From Silene noctiflora (taxonomy: Eukaryota; Streptophyta; Magnoliopsida; Caryophyllales; Caryophyllaceae): a stretch of 24,547 nucleotides of DNA. The notes below the pieces were generated by a model that saw nothing but the letters and a program-made list of their open reading frames with translations, ran no database searches and had not been told where the DNA came from. Below are positions 1 through 11,424 of this stretch, one piece after another. Positions within the stretch are counted from its first letter, which is position 1. Each line of letters opens with the position of its first letter. The translations under genes and the position numbers were made by a program. The stretch covers positions 34,651 through 59,197 of the forward strand of contig VHZZ01005151.1 of the NCBI GenBank assembly GCA_009801015.1. The letters run 5' to 3'.

Positions 1-794
1 GATGAATCGATGATGTTCCTGGAAAAATATGAAACCTTATGGAAAGAAGATAGATACTCACTTTAGAGGACAATCTGATATTATATCAAAACTCGCTCAC
101 CGAAGACTGGCTCTTGGGTCTTGACATACTTTAGAACTGGCACCGTTCCCTCTTGAAGGGGATTCACGAAAGAAGCTTAAATTGGTCAGTACACAAGGAT
201 GATATATAGTATGTGTACTGAAATAAATCTACACGTTTCAGGATTGTTTTCCAAGTAATAATCCAGTAAAAATATCTATTGCCTTAAAAGTGGTTGTGTA
301 TGGTAGGATAATGGGTTAAGGAGTCAGGCACTCAGGCGTATACAGCCTTACCTCAACATGCATGTGTTCGAACCACTAGGGATTGCATTGAGCAGTAGAA
401 CTCTGCAATATAAAAAGTATAGTTTGAGCCATCTTATGCAATAATATCTGAAACAAGTGTAGCCGAGTATTTTAAAAGGCTTGGGATTTAGCATATACCC
501 CTATTGCACAACAATCATGTTAGTACAGCAATTATTTTTCAATAACTGCAGGTGAACTAAAAATTACCCCCACTTTTACAAACAATGCGCTTCCCCCTAT
601 TTTCAGGGGTTATCAAGCTCACTCATCTCCAAACATCATGAGCACTCTAATCTTAANGGGTATAGTATAGACATAGATGGAATGCTGACACACTTAAATC
701 GATAAACAAGGCGTAAAAGAAGAAAAGACTTGGACTTTTAATAAGAAAGTTATTACCTATACCGTTCTACGGGATCTTGAGGCTCAAAAGTCAT
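1..794 (-). CDS. Possible 5' end of an unidentified spliced gene (partial)
   Basis: Three short blocks on the minus strand look like exons. An ATG at 794-792 opens a block ending at 757, just before a GTAATA donor. A second block, 175-101, follows an AG and ends at a GTGAGC donor. A third, 18-1, follows a pyrimidine-rich TTTTTCCAG acceptor and runs off the edge. Lengths 38, 75 and 18 keep one open frame giving about 43 residues, beginning MTFEPQDPVERY and then a Ser/Arg-rich stretch. An optional extra block at 402-352 also has good splice sites and fits the frame, but it lies in a SINE-like sequence. The 175-101 block is also open in a second frame, so the reading is not unique. I do not recognise the protein. 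If real, the 5' UTR lies above 794 and the body of the gene lies outside the window. Confidence 0.27.
305..425 (+). repeat. SINE-like, tRNA-derived fragment
   Basis: A B-box-like TGTTCGAACCAC stands near 365-376, about 50 bases after a weak A-box-like GGGTTAAGGAGTC. This is the spacing of an internal RNA polymerase III promoter in a tRNA-derived SINE. No clear tail or target duplication was found, so it could be a chance match or an old fragment. Confidence 0.28.
657..657. other. Ambiguous base (N)
   Basis: A single undetermined base lies in the sequence, within what may be an intron of the possible left-edge gene. It does not affect any confident call. Confidence 0.95.
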
Positions 795-806
795 GACTGA
801 TGCCCC

Positions 807-3171
807 CTAATCAGATTCTGAATAATAACACTGGTGAAGTAACTTTTATAGAACCCTCTTTGTCATGAAGTCATGCCCGATATTGTCCTTGTGGACTCTT
901 CAAAACATTGGAAACCATCGGAAATGAGTGAAGCACTCAGAAAACTTGTTTTGAGAAATACAGAGAGTAAACTGCTCCTTCCGAAAGATTAATTCCATTT
1001 CATTTAAATCTCACATACACAACCACAAAATTAGCCACTGCCTAAAAGGCTCTCAAATCTCCTATATGTGGCCCTGTGATTCCGTACGTCCCATAATCAG
1101 CCACATGCTACATAGTACAATATACTCTGAGACAGAGAATAATGAGTATGGCTCCACTGAAAAGAGAAACATGGAAACCTAAGATGACTAGCTACACTCA
1201 TGTTATAGCTACAGTTGAAAACCTAAGATTACGATTTATACTTGAACTTTCAGTTGCGGTAATGAGAATTGAGGACCTGGTAGGAAGTTGCTAGTTAAAT
1301 TTACACCTACTTTCGGTCATGAAGGAAAATTGGAAATTTGGCCTTTTGTTTCGAAATATAGTGGCTACAGTTTGAACTAACGTTAGAAACAAAGAAAATG
1401 CCTTCAAGTAACATGCATGTGACCTATACAGAATGAACAAAGAATACACTGATTTTCTCATATGGAGGTATAATTCTAAAACCCTTTTAACAATGAAGGC
1501 TCAAGGGCACACTGGAGCAATCATCTCAAACCTCAAGGGAGCACATTCAAAATTATAAACTGCAGAGCTCCAAAACGAATGTCCAGTTTCCAATTACCTC
1601 TACATCAAAACCGCAAAGTGCCAACCCGAAATACGCACCTTCAAACAGAACACACAGTCTTGACAACTCGAACTAGGCTGATAGACATATCTGTCGTTAA
1701 TATATATGTCATGGGATGTAATTGGTAGCTGATACAAATCTCTACACCAGCTAGAAGCAAACTTTCCTGTAGTAGCGAACTTCCATTGAAAAGCTCTTTA
1801 TTCTATATGAGATTATAAATAATACGGAGTATTTACTTTCTTGCTTCAGTTAGTTCATTACCTTATTTCAAAAGTAGAGAAGAAGAGGGAAATCATGCTG
1901 CTTTAGTACAAAACTGTAGTACAGAGGAAACCTGACTTTGCCGTATGCGGCTGTGAGGAAATATAACTATGAAAGGAAAGCAGCTAACTATTAGGACTCA
2001 AAAAGAAGCTTTGATAGCGGCATTGATCATGAAAAAAGATTAAAAAAAAAAAAAAAAAAAAAATTGACAGCTTAACTCAGAGAAGTAAAATTTAATGAGT
2101 GGGTATGGACACTCCTGAAAGTTATGCACAAACTCATATCAAAAGCACACAAAAAGATGATTTCCGTTATTTATTGCTCAGAACTCGAAACCAGAATGAT
2201 ATATTAACAGATCCTCACACAAAATCCAATAGTTAACAGCAATGAATGAAGTCTATGAATACTAACAACTGGAACAAAGACCCCGACTTAAACTAGAGGA
2301 TCTTTGACCAACCAGCATATGAAAACTTCTTACGAGTATATCCCCCATACCCCTTCTAGAGATATGTTTCACAACCACAATCATACTAAAGTTGCTGTGT
2401 TGCACCATCGCCATAATCCTCTTCATCTTCTTCCCTCTAATTAGGAAGCCAAACGCTGCTAACTTACAGGTTGGACAACGTTTTTCAAAAACAACAAAAC
2501 AGAAGCAATAGAGCAACTATTGATTGCAAGAAGACACAAAGTGTGGCATTTTAAGACCAATCTCTAGTGACCACAAAGATCATCATTTAGAACCTGAGAG
2601 TTCATAGTGATTGAGACGGTGTTCTTATAGACGATTGGCCATTTGGCCTTGTGCTTCCATTTACACCAAAAAAGGACAACATCATAACTATCAGCTATTA
2701 TGGTTTCCTTGGAAACAATACTAATATCATCCTCGAAAAACAGTAGCTCACGACCATCTCTTCCTCATAATGTTTCATTTTCTTCGCGTCCTTTCTAGAG
2801 CACTAACGCCACAAATTGGTCGGTCCGACGACACTAAGTAACTACATTTACCCAAAAGGAAAATGGGGCTGAATGAGTTAAACGAAGGAACTATATCACA
2901 ACTCGGTTTTACTAAAACTATACACTAAGTAAACTTGGTTACTAATTCCTTAAATGAGCTAGTTGGTATTAACACTTCAATAATCAATATATACCTCATC
3001 AAACATATGATCATTTACTCGAATTACCAATAATACTAACATCCTTAACGTGCACACAAAATCTAATTATTCTTATTGACATACATATTTCCTCAATTCC
3101 CCAAAACAATTTTACTAATAGACACATCATTCCCCTAAAACTAATATTGGCATACCAACCAAGTACTATCG
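807..3171. other. No confident gene; possible leader/spacer
   Basis: About 2.4 kb with no supported coding region. It holds a run of 22 A at 2042-2063 and scattered pyrimidine tracts followed by AG on the minus strand, so parts could be 5' UTR introns of the possible gene at the left edge. A minus-strand reading frame is open over 2564-2764 (66 codons, no early ATG, Lys/Trp-rich end), and an 84-codon frame lies at 2262-2516. Neither resembles a family I know. A degenerate TACGGAGTA near 1830 is a Stowaway-like scrap. Confidence 0.5.
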
Positions 3172-3333
3172 CAGTGGCGAAAACCAGGATTTATAGTTAG
3201 GGGGCAAACTAATACAGAGAAATACAATAAGGTAAACTAGAAAAAGATAATACCGAAAAAATTTAACTAAAAATTTCGAATCTTTTATTGCATGAAGGGA
3301 CTACTCCTACAAGCACCCCTAGTTCCGCCACTG
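3172..3333. mobile_element. hAT-type MITE, short and old
   Basis: The element begins CAGTGGCG and ends CGCCACTG, an 8-base perfect terminal inverted repeat. A GGGGGC stretch inside the left end and GCACCCC inside the right end match the layout of the better-bounded hAT element at 12513-13081. Flanking octamers agree at only about half their positions, so the target duplication is decayed. No transposase is present. It is non-autonomous. Confidence 0.6.
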
Positions 3334-3407
3334 TATGGAAGCCAATTTCAATTATCATTTAAAAGAGACAATTAGTATAACGATTCCCATACTATAATAT
3401 ATAATTA

Positions 3408-3463
3408 ATCCCTCCGTCTTGTTCATTTGAATCAAAGATAAACAAATAATTGGTACGGAGGGG
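3408..3463. mobile_element. Stowaway-like MITE remnant, about 56 bp
   Basis: Inverted ends ATCCCTCCGT and ACGGAGGGG lie between TA dinucleotides at 3406-3407 and 3464-3465, as expected for Tc1/mariner-derived Stowaway elements (TA target, CTCCCTCCGT ends). At about 56 bp it is far shorter than usual, so the interior is probably deleted. Confidence 0.45.
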
Positions 3464-3772
3464 TACAATTACGTAAAATGCGATGAATTATCATTGAATA
3501 TAAGGATTAAATCTGCAAAAACATGGCAAACAAATGATAACAACGAACATAATAAATCAACAGCAACAGTAAAAAAAAATAGAAGAATTAAATAGGGTTT
3601 GCATACAGATTAAAGAAATTGGGGAGACTGACTTAGGCGTGTTTGACAGTTGATACGACATGAATGCTTGCTTTCTTTATCATCTACAATTCTACATTGC
3701 CATTTCTCAATTGCCATTTCTCTAAACTGCCACCCTGAAGGCCTGAAGTATCACAAATTTTCACGGGCTAAA

Positions 3773-3794
3773 TCCGTCACAAGTTTGTGACGGA
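3773..3794. repeat. 22-bp near-perfect palindrome
   Basis: TCCGTCACAAG is followed at once by TTTGTGACGGA; ten of eleven base pairs match. CCGTCAC arms of this kind are common in ends or subterminal regions of plant DNA transposons, so this may be a transposon remnant, but no partner end was found. Confidence 0.45.
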
Positions 3795-4000
3795 GTAAAT
3801 ACGTCATTTGAGTAAGTATTATTGTTACTCTTATTAATCTATTCATGAAGGAAACTAGAGATATGTCCATGGGTCATTCTATCTATTAAACCCGGCCCAT
3901 TCAACCCGTAAAAGAAGTGTGTAAATAATTTGTGGGACAAGAAATTCACAAAAAGTGGTTCAACATAAATCTACATTTCTATTTTGTTTCGTGTTGATTA

Positions 4001-4720
4001 GGGGTGTAACCGGCCGATTTGAGTTCGAGCTCGGATGGGTTTGGAATCGGTTCGGAAGTTTAAACTTGAGGTCGGAATCGGTACGGAATTCTCCGAGCTT
4101 AAAAGTTCAAAGCTTGGAATCAGCTCGGAATAGGCTCGAGCTTCATTTAATCATTATTTTCGTTCTTTTGTCACTTTAAAAATCAAATTAAAACTAAATA
4201 TGATGGAAGATAAATAATGCATAAAAAAAAATCAACAATCATAATAAAATATGATCATAAATGTTAAAATAACATTTAAATAAGAACAAAAATAGTTTTA
4301 AAATATTAAAACTGAATAATAAAAAGAACAAAAACGAGCCTAAACAGAGCTGGAATCGGCTCTGATTTGGTCATGCTCGGCTCGGAATCAGTTTTGACCA
4401 ATTTCAAGCCGATTTTAGACCGAGTGTTGATAAGCAGTAGCCTTTCCGACAATTAGGAGTTTAGGAGTGTTCAGACTCCAGGTTGGATAGATAAATCGAG
4501 ACGGCTGTCATCCGGACCGGTCTCCGAGCCCGATTTTCGAATCCTCATTTTTCAGAGATCCAGTCTGTGGGTCGTGCCGGTCCAACTTTGAAAAACACTC
4601 TTTTGTTAAGAAAGTCATCTGAGCTTGTAAATCGGAACCGGACCAGAGCAAACCGATTGGTTGTCGTCCGATTGATTTCTGGGTCCTAGTTTTTCGAGGA
4701 TTTAGTGTAGTTTTGGACGA
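4001..4720. repeat. TCGG/CCGG-rich dispersed repeat cluster
   Basis: Two GC-rich blocks (about 4001-4145 and 4335-4435) full of TCGG, GCTCGGAATC and GATTTGAG-type words flank an AT-rich core. A third block rich in CCGGACCGG lies at 4465-4690. The left block starts AGGGGTGTAACCGGCCG, the usual opening of a widespread non-coding plant repeat. No clear inverted end or target duplication was seen, so the class stays open. A 74-codon frame at 3955-4179 simply crosses this repeat. Confidence 0.35.
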
Positions 4721-4788
4721 TGAACATGCCTACCGATAACTGAAGCAATCTTTTCATAACAACTCAAAGCAATATAGAGATATAGAGG

Positions 4789-5165
4789 TGGCCAAATCCT
4801 TTGGGTCCAAAAAATGTGTCATAAACCAGCCCTATTATTGTCTTATTCAGTGGATCTGGGTCAGGTCATGGACCCTCCATAGTCTCATATAACACTCAAA
4901 CATTTTGACTCTACCTTCTCTCACCCGGAATGATATAACCAAACATAGACATGACTCTTTTAGATGGGGATGACAAATGATAAAATATGGTAATTTTATA
5001 GGTTCAGATCCACAAATGTTATAATGGATCCGGTAGTTAGGATTGCCAATTGGCAAAATCTGGATAAGGTTCTACACCCCAGATTAAAAATCACAGTGGA
5101 TCCAAATTTAGTCCTTTAGGATTTAGATTTTTCAAATCCACATTAACGGGATCCGTAGGATTAGG
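4789..5165. repeat. GGATCC-rich degenerate repeat
   Basis: The words GGATCC, GGATCTGGGTC and ATTTAGGATT recur across this stretch in both orientations, and a perfect 14-bp palindrome, TTGCCAATTGGCAA, sits at 5043-5056. It resembles the GC-skewed non-coding repeat class next to it. No coding region was recognised; the 69-codon minus-strand frame at 4847-5056 is a by-product. Confidence 0.25.
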
Positions 5166-5397
5166 ATTTACATTCTTTCATAAATTATCTTATTTATTAA
5201 TAAAATCACTCTATTGATTAAAAAAAATAAAAAAAACATTTGTCGAAATTTGTACGACTTGAATACTATTCTTAAATATGATTCAAAATTTTGGAGCTAA
5301 AGTTCCATAAGGAGAGTCATAAAACTACAATAACGAATGCGATTTTTTTTTTACCAACGATAAAAATTAGGGAAAAAAACTATGATCTGGACACGAT

Positions 5398-5946
5398 TGT
5401 TACGCCTAAGCCATTAGGCCCAAAACCAGTTTTGAGGCCCATGAGACCTCCTCAAAGGCCCAAATGGTTCAAAGCAGGGCTCTCATGCTGTCAGGGAAAG
5501 CTCGATCCTGAGAGAGGCTGAGCTGAAGTATATTCCAAGGCAACTAGGCGAGGATGAACTCCAACCATGGCTCATCTATGGGATTGTCGGTGCATACCAG
5601 GTCAACAATACAGTCAGAGCCACGTGGAACCCTCACGTGAGTCCCTTGGTCCGTACAAAATTTTCCTTTATAAATAGGAACACAATTCACCTCCAAAGGT
5701 ATTCAATCACTAACTCTTTAAGCACTTTATCTCAATACAATTAATTGACTAAGGGGATCTCCTCATGAGAGACCATCTCGATGCCAAAGTGAGAACAAAG
5801 ATTGACTTAGGCGTGGACTGGAAGTGACTTTCCTCGCAATCCGCAAGACTAGTTTTGTTTCCTGTTTCAAGAATTCAGGTCCAAGGACCTCAAGTCCGAG
5901 GACTCAAGGAGCATCAGCAACGGATCGAGCTTAGCCAACAACAAAA
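5398..5946 (+). mobile_element. Probable solo LTR of an LTR retrotransposon
   Basis: This block reads like one long terminal repeat. It starts TGTTACGCC, has a promoter-like CTTTATAAATAGGAAC near 5665-5680 about half-way, then a pyrimidine-rich leader, and ends near AACAAAACA. The look is that of Gypsy-type LTRs of dicots, but the family is an inference. No primer binding site, internal region or second LTR is present, so it is probably a solo LTR left by recombination. The 5-base flanks do not match clearly, so the ends are approximate and the insertion is probably old. Confidence 0.45.
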
Positions 5947-7599
5947 CATTCATTAATCTTGTGTAATTTGTATTAATTATCAAGTACATTTTTACTCGAA
6001 ACAACTTTGATTATAAAAAATAAGAAACTGTGATATATTTTGACTACTTCTCTACTTTAGTTTTTATTTAAAAAAAAAAATGAGGATAACATCTAATTAA
6101 AGCTCAACGATATAAGCCAAATTAAATCCAAATAAATTCGATCCTACCCGTATGGATCTGAATCTAAGATTTATTTCATATAGTCATATATATGACTCAT
6201 ATCTCACACATTTTCAAAACTCATCGTAATCTGTAAAAACATTTCATATACTGAACTTATTTTAACTTGATCTAGATAAAATAATGTGTATTTTAATTAA
6301 AGATTTAAAAGGGGGTTATTATATGAACTAAATTAGACAATTAGATGATGAACTTGTAGGTGATGGATTTGGTTTAATGAGCCAACATTTTTTCCTTTTT
6401 TTTCCTCCTCAAGTCATTCTCATTACTAATTGAAGCAAAAAATGAGGTTTTCAAGAATCAAAGATGTCAAATTCACTAGATTATACACTCAATTTCCTAG
6501 AAGATATTTCCAAGTTGATGTGGGTTCTTGTCCAATTATGAGCCTTAAGAGTGTGTGGAATTGGGTACTTTGATGTGTCACAATTGGTTCTTAAAAACGG
6601 TTTTGTGGATCTACAATAATCGTACTCCATAGGTTTATTAATTTGCATGCCAAAACCGACAATTTGTCTTTAATAATGTGTAGGTGATGACATTATATAT
6701 ATGTCATAATAATGTATATATACTTCTATGTCTCTTTTTAAATGCTTTGATGATTGATAAGGACCTATCTTAAATTGTTGGGACTGCTCGTTTATGTTTA
6801 GATCCCATGCCATGTGTGTCTCTTATTTAGAACCCAACCGAGTCGCAAAAGTTAGTCTTGTACAAGTCGATTTATATTAACATAGCTATAAAAGATGTAT
6901 AAATATAATTTTATTAGTAGGTAAAAGTGATTACATGAAGAAAACAATACTCTCTTTACTTATTTTATTTTATGGTATTTTATTTCTCTTTAGCTATTTA
7001 CCAGTATCGTTATGTGATTATTTTTTAAGTGTATATTAACCGTTTTGTGAGGTAACTACTACCTTTAAAGTAGGTTCAAACCCGTTCTGGTATTTAAAAT
7101 CAATGACAAATAAATGTGAGTTATGCTCTATTTAAAGTAAAAGTAAACTTATTATTCAGATCGATTCTGTATATATTTTTATGAATTTATTATTACATTA
7201 TAATGGAGTGCTTGGAAATGACCATCCAATAATGCAAAGTACCATGTATACTATGAAATGATGCATCATTATTATGAGATTTGATTTAGCCTATTAGTTT
7301 AGACAATGCATGTATTCATAACTCAATGTCCCTAATTTATAGTTTTATGTCTTTAACTATATGAAATGACTTTATGATAAAGATTTGAACCAAAATTGTC
7401 CTACGAGACTTAAGTTTGTTGTCGACAAACATAAGTTTAAGGCTTTTGTCTCTAATTTTATTTATTATGGCTATTAATTTCGTTTTTCCATATTCACAAT
7501 ATTTTACAAGAGTAACATTGAAAAACTAAGGTAAATAAAGAGATGACAGGAGCATATAGTATAAAGTTTTCTCCATTTGAATCCCACAAAAATCCCCTA
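5947..7599. other. AT-rich spacer without a supported gene
   Basis: No gene is supported here. A short plus-strand frame at 6442-6573 (43 residues, starting MRFSRIKDVK) follows a pyrimidine-rich leader, but its length is within chance for this base composition. A small TA-rich imperfect palindrome lies around 6687-6720. The rest shows no repeat structure that I can define. Confidence 0.5.
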
Positions 7600-8161
7600 T
7601 CTACTAAAAGAATAGGTAAATTCATAATTTTCCTTCCAAAAAGTATCTTTTTAAATAAGGAAGTTATTGATAATTTAAGTGTATTAACTATAAATAATAA
7701 GGAAATTAATAATTATAATGAATTTCATTATGTTATTATCTTTTCATTAAAATTAATCTTTTTAGTTTTTACCAAATTATATAATTTTCACTAAACACTA
7801 AACTATAATATTTTAATTAAAGTATAAATGATATAAAACTATAAACAATTAGCTTTGTGGTAAAAAAAATACTCTAAAAAAAATATATTTCAGCACATTA
7901 TTCAATTTTCTTGGATTAATTTTCAATTTTAATATTTTTTTTCTAGAAACAAAATACAATGACGAGATACCACTATTATTTCACAATTCAATTTTACTCA
8001 ATTTTCTTGAATAATTTTACAGTCAATTTTTTTTTTCACATATCAAAATATAATGACGTGAAATATGAAAAATTAATGAAGTGTTAATTTAGAATGATTA
8101 AGTAATACAAAAATATGAAGTCTATAAATACCGCACATTCATTGCGCGAGATCTAAACTAG
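7600..8161 (+). mobile_element. Probable non-autonomous Helitron
   Basis: The left end is TCTACTAAAAGAATAGG preceded by A; the right end is CTAG followed by T, with a small GC-rich imperfect hairpin (CCGCAC...TGCGCG) about 12 bases before it. This is the known Helitron layout: 5' TC, 3' CTRR after a hairpin, insertion between A and T, no target duplication. At 562 bp it carries no Rep/helicase gene. The hairpin is imperfect, so the call is moderate. A frame at 7543-7794 overlaps the left end and is not a gene. Confidence 0.5.
7899..8066. repeat. Diverged tandem duplication, about 95-bp period
   Basis: Two units begin at about 7899 and 7994. Both run TTA(T/C)TCAATTTTCTTG, then an AT-rich stretch with a T-run, then CAAAATA(C/T)AATGACG. 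They are clearly related but have diverged. The pair lies inside the probable Helitron. Confidence 0.55.
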
Positions 8162-9663
8162 TTTACATTATTGTGGTAGTTTATATTAAGGATGTTTATA
8201 TGTTGAATGATTGATTGACAAGTTAAATATATATACCGATAAATAACATTTTCAGCATAATTAAATTAGGAAAACAAAAACATTTTCCTTATAAAATTCT
8301 TGTTCAAAAAACTCATATCAATCATAAAGTAATTAAAATTAATAAGATAAAAACAGAATACCTTATTAACTAAAAAATAGCTTGCATGCATTGTCATATC
8401 TATTAAGCTGCGTTTAATATTTGACTCGTTTTAATCCTCGACGAATATACCGAGTCTTAAGAACATCAAATGCTCAAGTAGAGGAGGTAGGTGCCACAGA
8501 CTAGCTAAAGTTAGCTAGTTATTTGAGAACGATGCCAATTTAGTTTTCATATTGTCATAAGATTGAGAAGCTAGAAAAGGGAAGAAAGACAAAGAATAAT
8601 TGTACATTTGTTGTACGTACATACATCATGCATGAACACGATATGAGAATTACTATATACACATGTGACATTCACTTTTAAGGAGATTCACTGCATCATG
8701 ATACATCATACATGCATGAGTAAAAATATACAAGTCGGTCATTAAATGACAAATTCTACATTAAGAGAGTTGCATCAGTTTTGAGCTTAATTAATAAAAC
8801 GGATCAAATAATATAAATAAGACAAAAACATAAAGGAAAATAAGATAAAAGATGTGTCTTAAATGTTTAAATGAGCTAGTGATATTTGACCCGTTTTAAT
8901 ATTTTTTTTAATTACGAATACCTTTGTCTTAAAGAAGATTAACTACCGTTAAAAGTATACAAACCTTTTTTTTATCATAGTGTGGGTGATTTTTGTTATG
9001 TTGGGAAAGGGCCCAGTTCTCAAACAATAAATCTAGGTATACTTTAGTACTTTAGTAAATAAATTAACATTTGACCTCTTTTAACTCACTGGTTAAATCT
9101 AGGTATACTTTACTACTTTAATAAAATTTTATTCCATGTTATTATTTTTTTAAGATTCGTCACGTATTTTAGATAAATTAACATCAGAACTCTATTTACT
9201 CTTGATAATATCTTATCCAGACCCGATATGCTTTACCCGACCCAAAGCCAATAAGCTAATAGTTTTTCTTTTTTTTTTTTTTTTTTGTTAATGGACTTAT
9301 CACACACTAGTTCCAATTGAATTATTCTTTGTGCTAATATATTTTGAAAAGAAAAAAAAAATCCCTAAAATTGAACAAAATGATGCAGTCAGAAATGTGT
9401 GATAATTTCTTTGTTGAAATATGCCAAAATAAACTAAATAAATTAAATCATCTAAAATGGACCTACATATCTAACAATTTGGTCTACTAATTTGGCGACA
9501 TTTATTGATAAGTAAATGCATATGCCGCTCCTCCAAAAACAAAAATAAATTGACAATGAAAGGCAAAAGAGTTTAGACTTGTGTTATTGGTGATAAACTC
9601 ATAATCATACTTTTCATTTTATTCATTCTTCATATTTATGTAGGTTAGTTCCATGGTAATCAT

Positions 9664-9665
<2 letters not shown>
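8162..9665. other. Spacer with small local repeats, no gene
   Basis: No coding region is supported. A hairpin with perfect 9-base arms (ACTAGCTAA, loop AG, TTAGCTAGT) lies at 8500-8519. A 33-base segment beginning TAAATCTAGGTATACTTTA at 9028 is repeated 66 bases on at 9094 with few changes, a local partial tandem duplication. A run of 18 T stands at 9269-9286. Several CATGCATG-like words occur near 8610-8720. Confidence 0.5.

Positions 9666-9704
<39 letters not shown>
9666..9704 (+). repeat. Run of 39 A
   Basis: An uninterrupted A39 tract. It may be a plain mononucleotide microsatellite or the tail of a retroposed copy, but no recognisable LINE, SINE or processed gene body precedes it. Confidence 0.9.
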
Positions 9705-9705
<1 letters not shown>

Positions 9706-9741
9706 GAAGTGATGCGTCGTGAGAATAATTTGCTCATTTAT

Positions 9742-10101
9742 GCCCTGTTTGTGAAATGACAGAATCAGATTTATGATAGGAGATAACATTAATAGAATAT
9801 AGTTGTCAGATTTCAATAACTGGTTTAACCATCAAATTAAACTAGCTGATTAATGGCGAAAAAGTGTTCGGTCATTAGCAGATTATATGACAAATATATA
9901 ATTTTCATGTATAAACTAAATAAGCTATTAGAATATGTTGTTATTAACAGCATATTCAAAATTACTGGATTCCGAACTTTGTGTTATCTGAATATGTCAT
10001 AATCAAACACATGAAATTAGTAGATTGATTGGTCAATCTACTATTTAACCCGAAATATTCTAATTTCATGTACTTAATATGTTGTTTATCAAATATGGCC
10101 C
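9742..10101 (+). mobile_element. MITE, copy A of a family present twice
   Basis: The ends are GCCCTGTTTGTG and CAAATATGGCCC, imperfect inverted repeats. The whole block aligns, in reverse complement, with 11071-11424. Shared words include TAAACAACAT, TTAAATAGTAG, CTACTAATTTCATGTGTTTG and GAATATGCTG. There is no coding capacity. TTA lies on the left and TAA on the right, which hints at PIF/Harbinger (Tourist), but the superfamily is not certain. Confidence 0.65.
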
Positions 10102-10851
10102 TAATGATAATACAGAGTGATTGTTGGATTTAAACGAGGATTATACAAGATCAAAAAATTATACGAGACATTATTTGAATTTAAATATAAGATTTGTATT
10201 ACAACAAGATTTTGAATTTAAATATAAGATTTTATTAAGGTTAAAAATGTAGTTCACTTTTGTTTACAATAAACTTATATCTTCATTTAGTATTTATAAA
10301 AAAGCGTAATTATATAAGACCTATCTATAAAAAGTGTTGACTAAAAACGGACACATACCGTCTACCATAGTGAGGTGATAACTGTGGTAAATTCAACCAT
10401 GACTATTGAAAACCAAATTAATAGTCGAAACCTATTAAATCAGGATCGGCTAACATAAATCGACGTATTATACGATCACTACCGTTCCATATGATAATTG
10501 ATAGAGTTGATAGGGACATTGCAACCTCCTGGCACAAATTGGCCTTTAGAATAGAGAGCACAATTTATTTATAAACTGTCAACCTCGTTAACAACTTTGT
10601 AGGGGTTTTATGGGCCAATGTTTCTTAAATTCTAATGTGTCTTTGGTGTTCAAATAGAAAGTGGTCCTTTTGATAGTTACTTATGTGTGTTGTGTTCTCT
10701 CCCCCTCATCTAATGTCATTATTGTTCTATATTTATTGTCATATGCTATATATACTTTACCTATATTATACACCGTGATATTAAATTTCGGTTTAGACAC
10801 TAAATCGCGATTAAAATCTTAAAAGTATCGAATATCTTTTTGGTGTAAAGA
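10102..10851. other. Spacer between MITE copies, no gene
   Basis: AT-rich sequence with no supported gene. A local direct repeat of ATTTGAATTTAAATATAAGATTT-type words occurs around 10170-10232. Nothing else was recognised. Confidence 0.5.
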
Positions 10852-10935
10852 AAGCTAGAATGACGATTTTGATGCTCACAGGGTTTGAAACCAGATTATG
10901 AGTACCACCTCTTATGTAAACCAACTAAGATAGTT
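10852..10935 (-). repeat. tRNA-derived SINE-like copy, same family as 16912-16990
   Basis: Read on the minus strand, an A-box-like TATCTTAGTTGG is followed about 35 bases later by a B-box-like GGTTTCAAACCC, then by a shared stretch GCAtCAAAATCG. The same order and spacing occur in the copy at 16912-16990, so this is a repeated family with tRNA ancestry and not a chance box pair. It is probably an old, 3'-shortened SINE. Confidence 0.5.
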
Positions 10936-11069
10936 GACTTCTGTAATTCTGCGAAGTATCAAACATTATTGAGTTAAATAATACATAGTCTTAGTTAAGG
11001 CCGGATCTTGCTAGATTTTCTTAGATAGTTCGTATCTTGTATTTTCCGTTGTAAATTTATACTCTGAAG

Positions 11070-11424
11070 CTCTGTTTGGTAAACAACATGTTAGGTGAAA
11101 TTAGTATATTCCGGCTTAAATAGTAGTTTGACCAAACAAGCTACTAATTTCATGTGTTTGGTTTATGGCATATTCGGTTAGCATATTAGTCGGAATCTAG
11201 TATTTTTGAATATGCTGCTAATAGGAGCATATTATAATAGCGTCTTGAGTTTATACTTGAAGATCGATGGTAGATTTGTCATATAATCTGTTAATTATCA
11301 AACACGTTTTTTTAATTCTAATAATTTAATATGATGGTCAAACCCGCTACTGAAACCTGTCAACCTTATTCTACTTACGTCATCTACTATACTAAATCTG
11401 TTTCTGGTGTTTGCCAAACAGGGC
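11070..11424 (-). mobile_element. MITE, copy B, inverted relative to copy A
   Basis: Starts CTCTGTTTGGTAAACA and ends GTTTGCCAAACAGGGC, a good imperfect terminal inverted repeat. It aligns along its length with copy A at 9742-10101 in the opposite orientation. The flanks CTGAAG (left) and CTGAAAG (right) resemble an 8-base-class target duplication, which would favour hAT and conflicts with the TTA/TAA hint at copy A; the superfamily is left open. No transposase. Confidence 0.65.

Noticed and set aside
2262-2516. 84-codon minus-strand frame with a CPTC motif
   Set aside because: A single CxxC with no further zinc ligands, no family resemblance, and an AT-rich context with better intron-like features (donor CCT|GTAAGT inside the frame).
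2564-2764. Minus-strand open stretch of 66 codons with a Lys/Trp-rich segment
   Set aside because: No start codon near its beginning, no convincing acceptor, and no recognisable family; length is within chance.
6442-6573. 43-residue short gene after a pyrimidine-rich leader
   Set aside because: Too short to separate from chance in AT-rich DNA and no family recognised.
9619-9816. Minus-strand 65-codon frame with poly-Phe
   Set aside because: It is just the translation of the A39 run.
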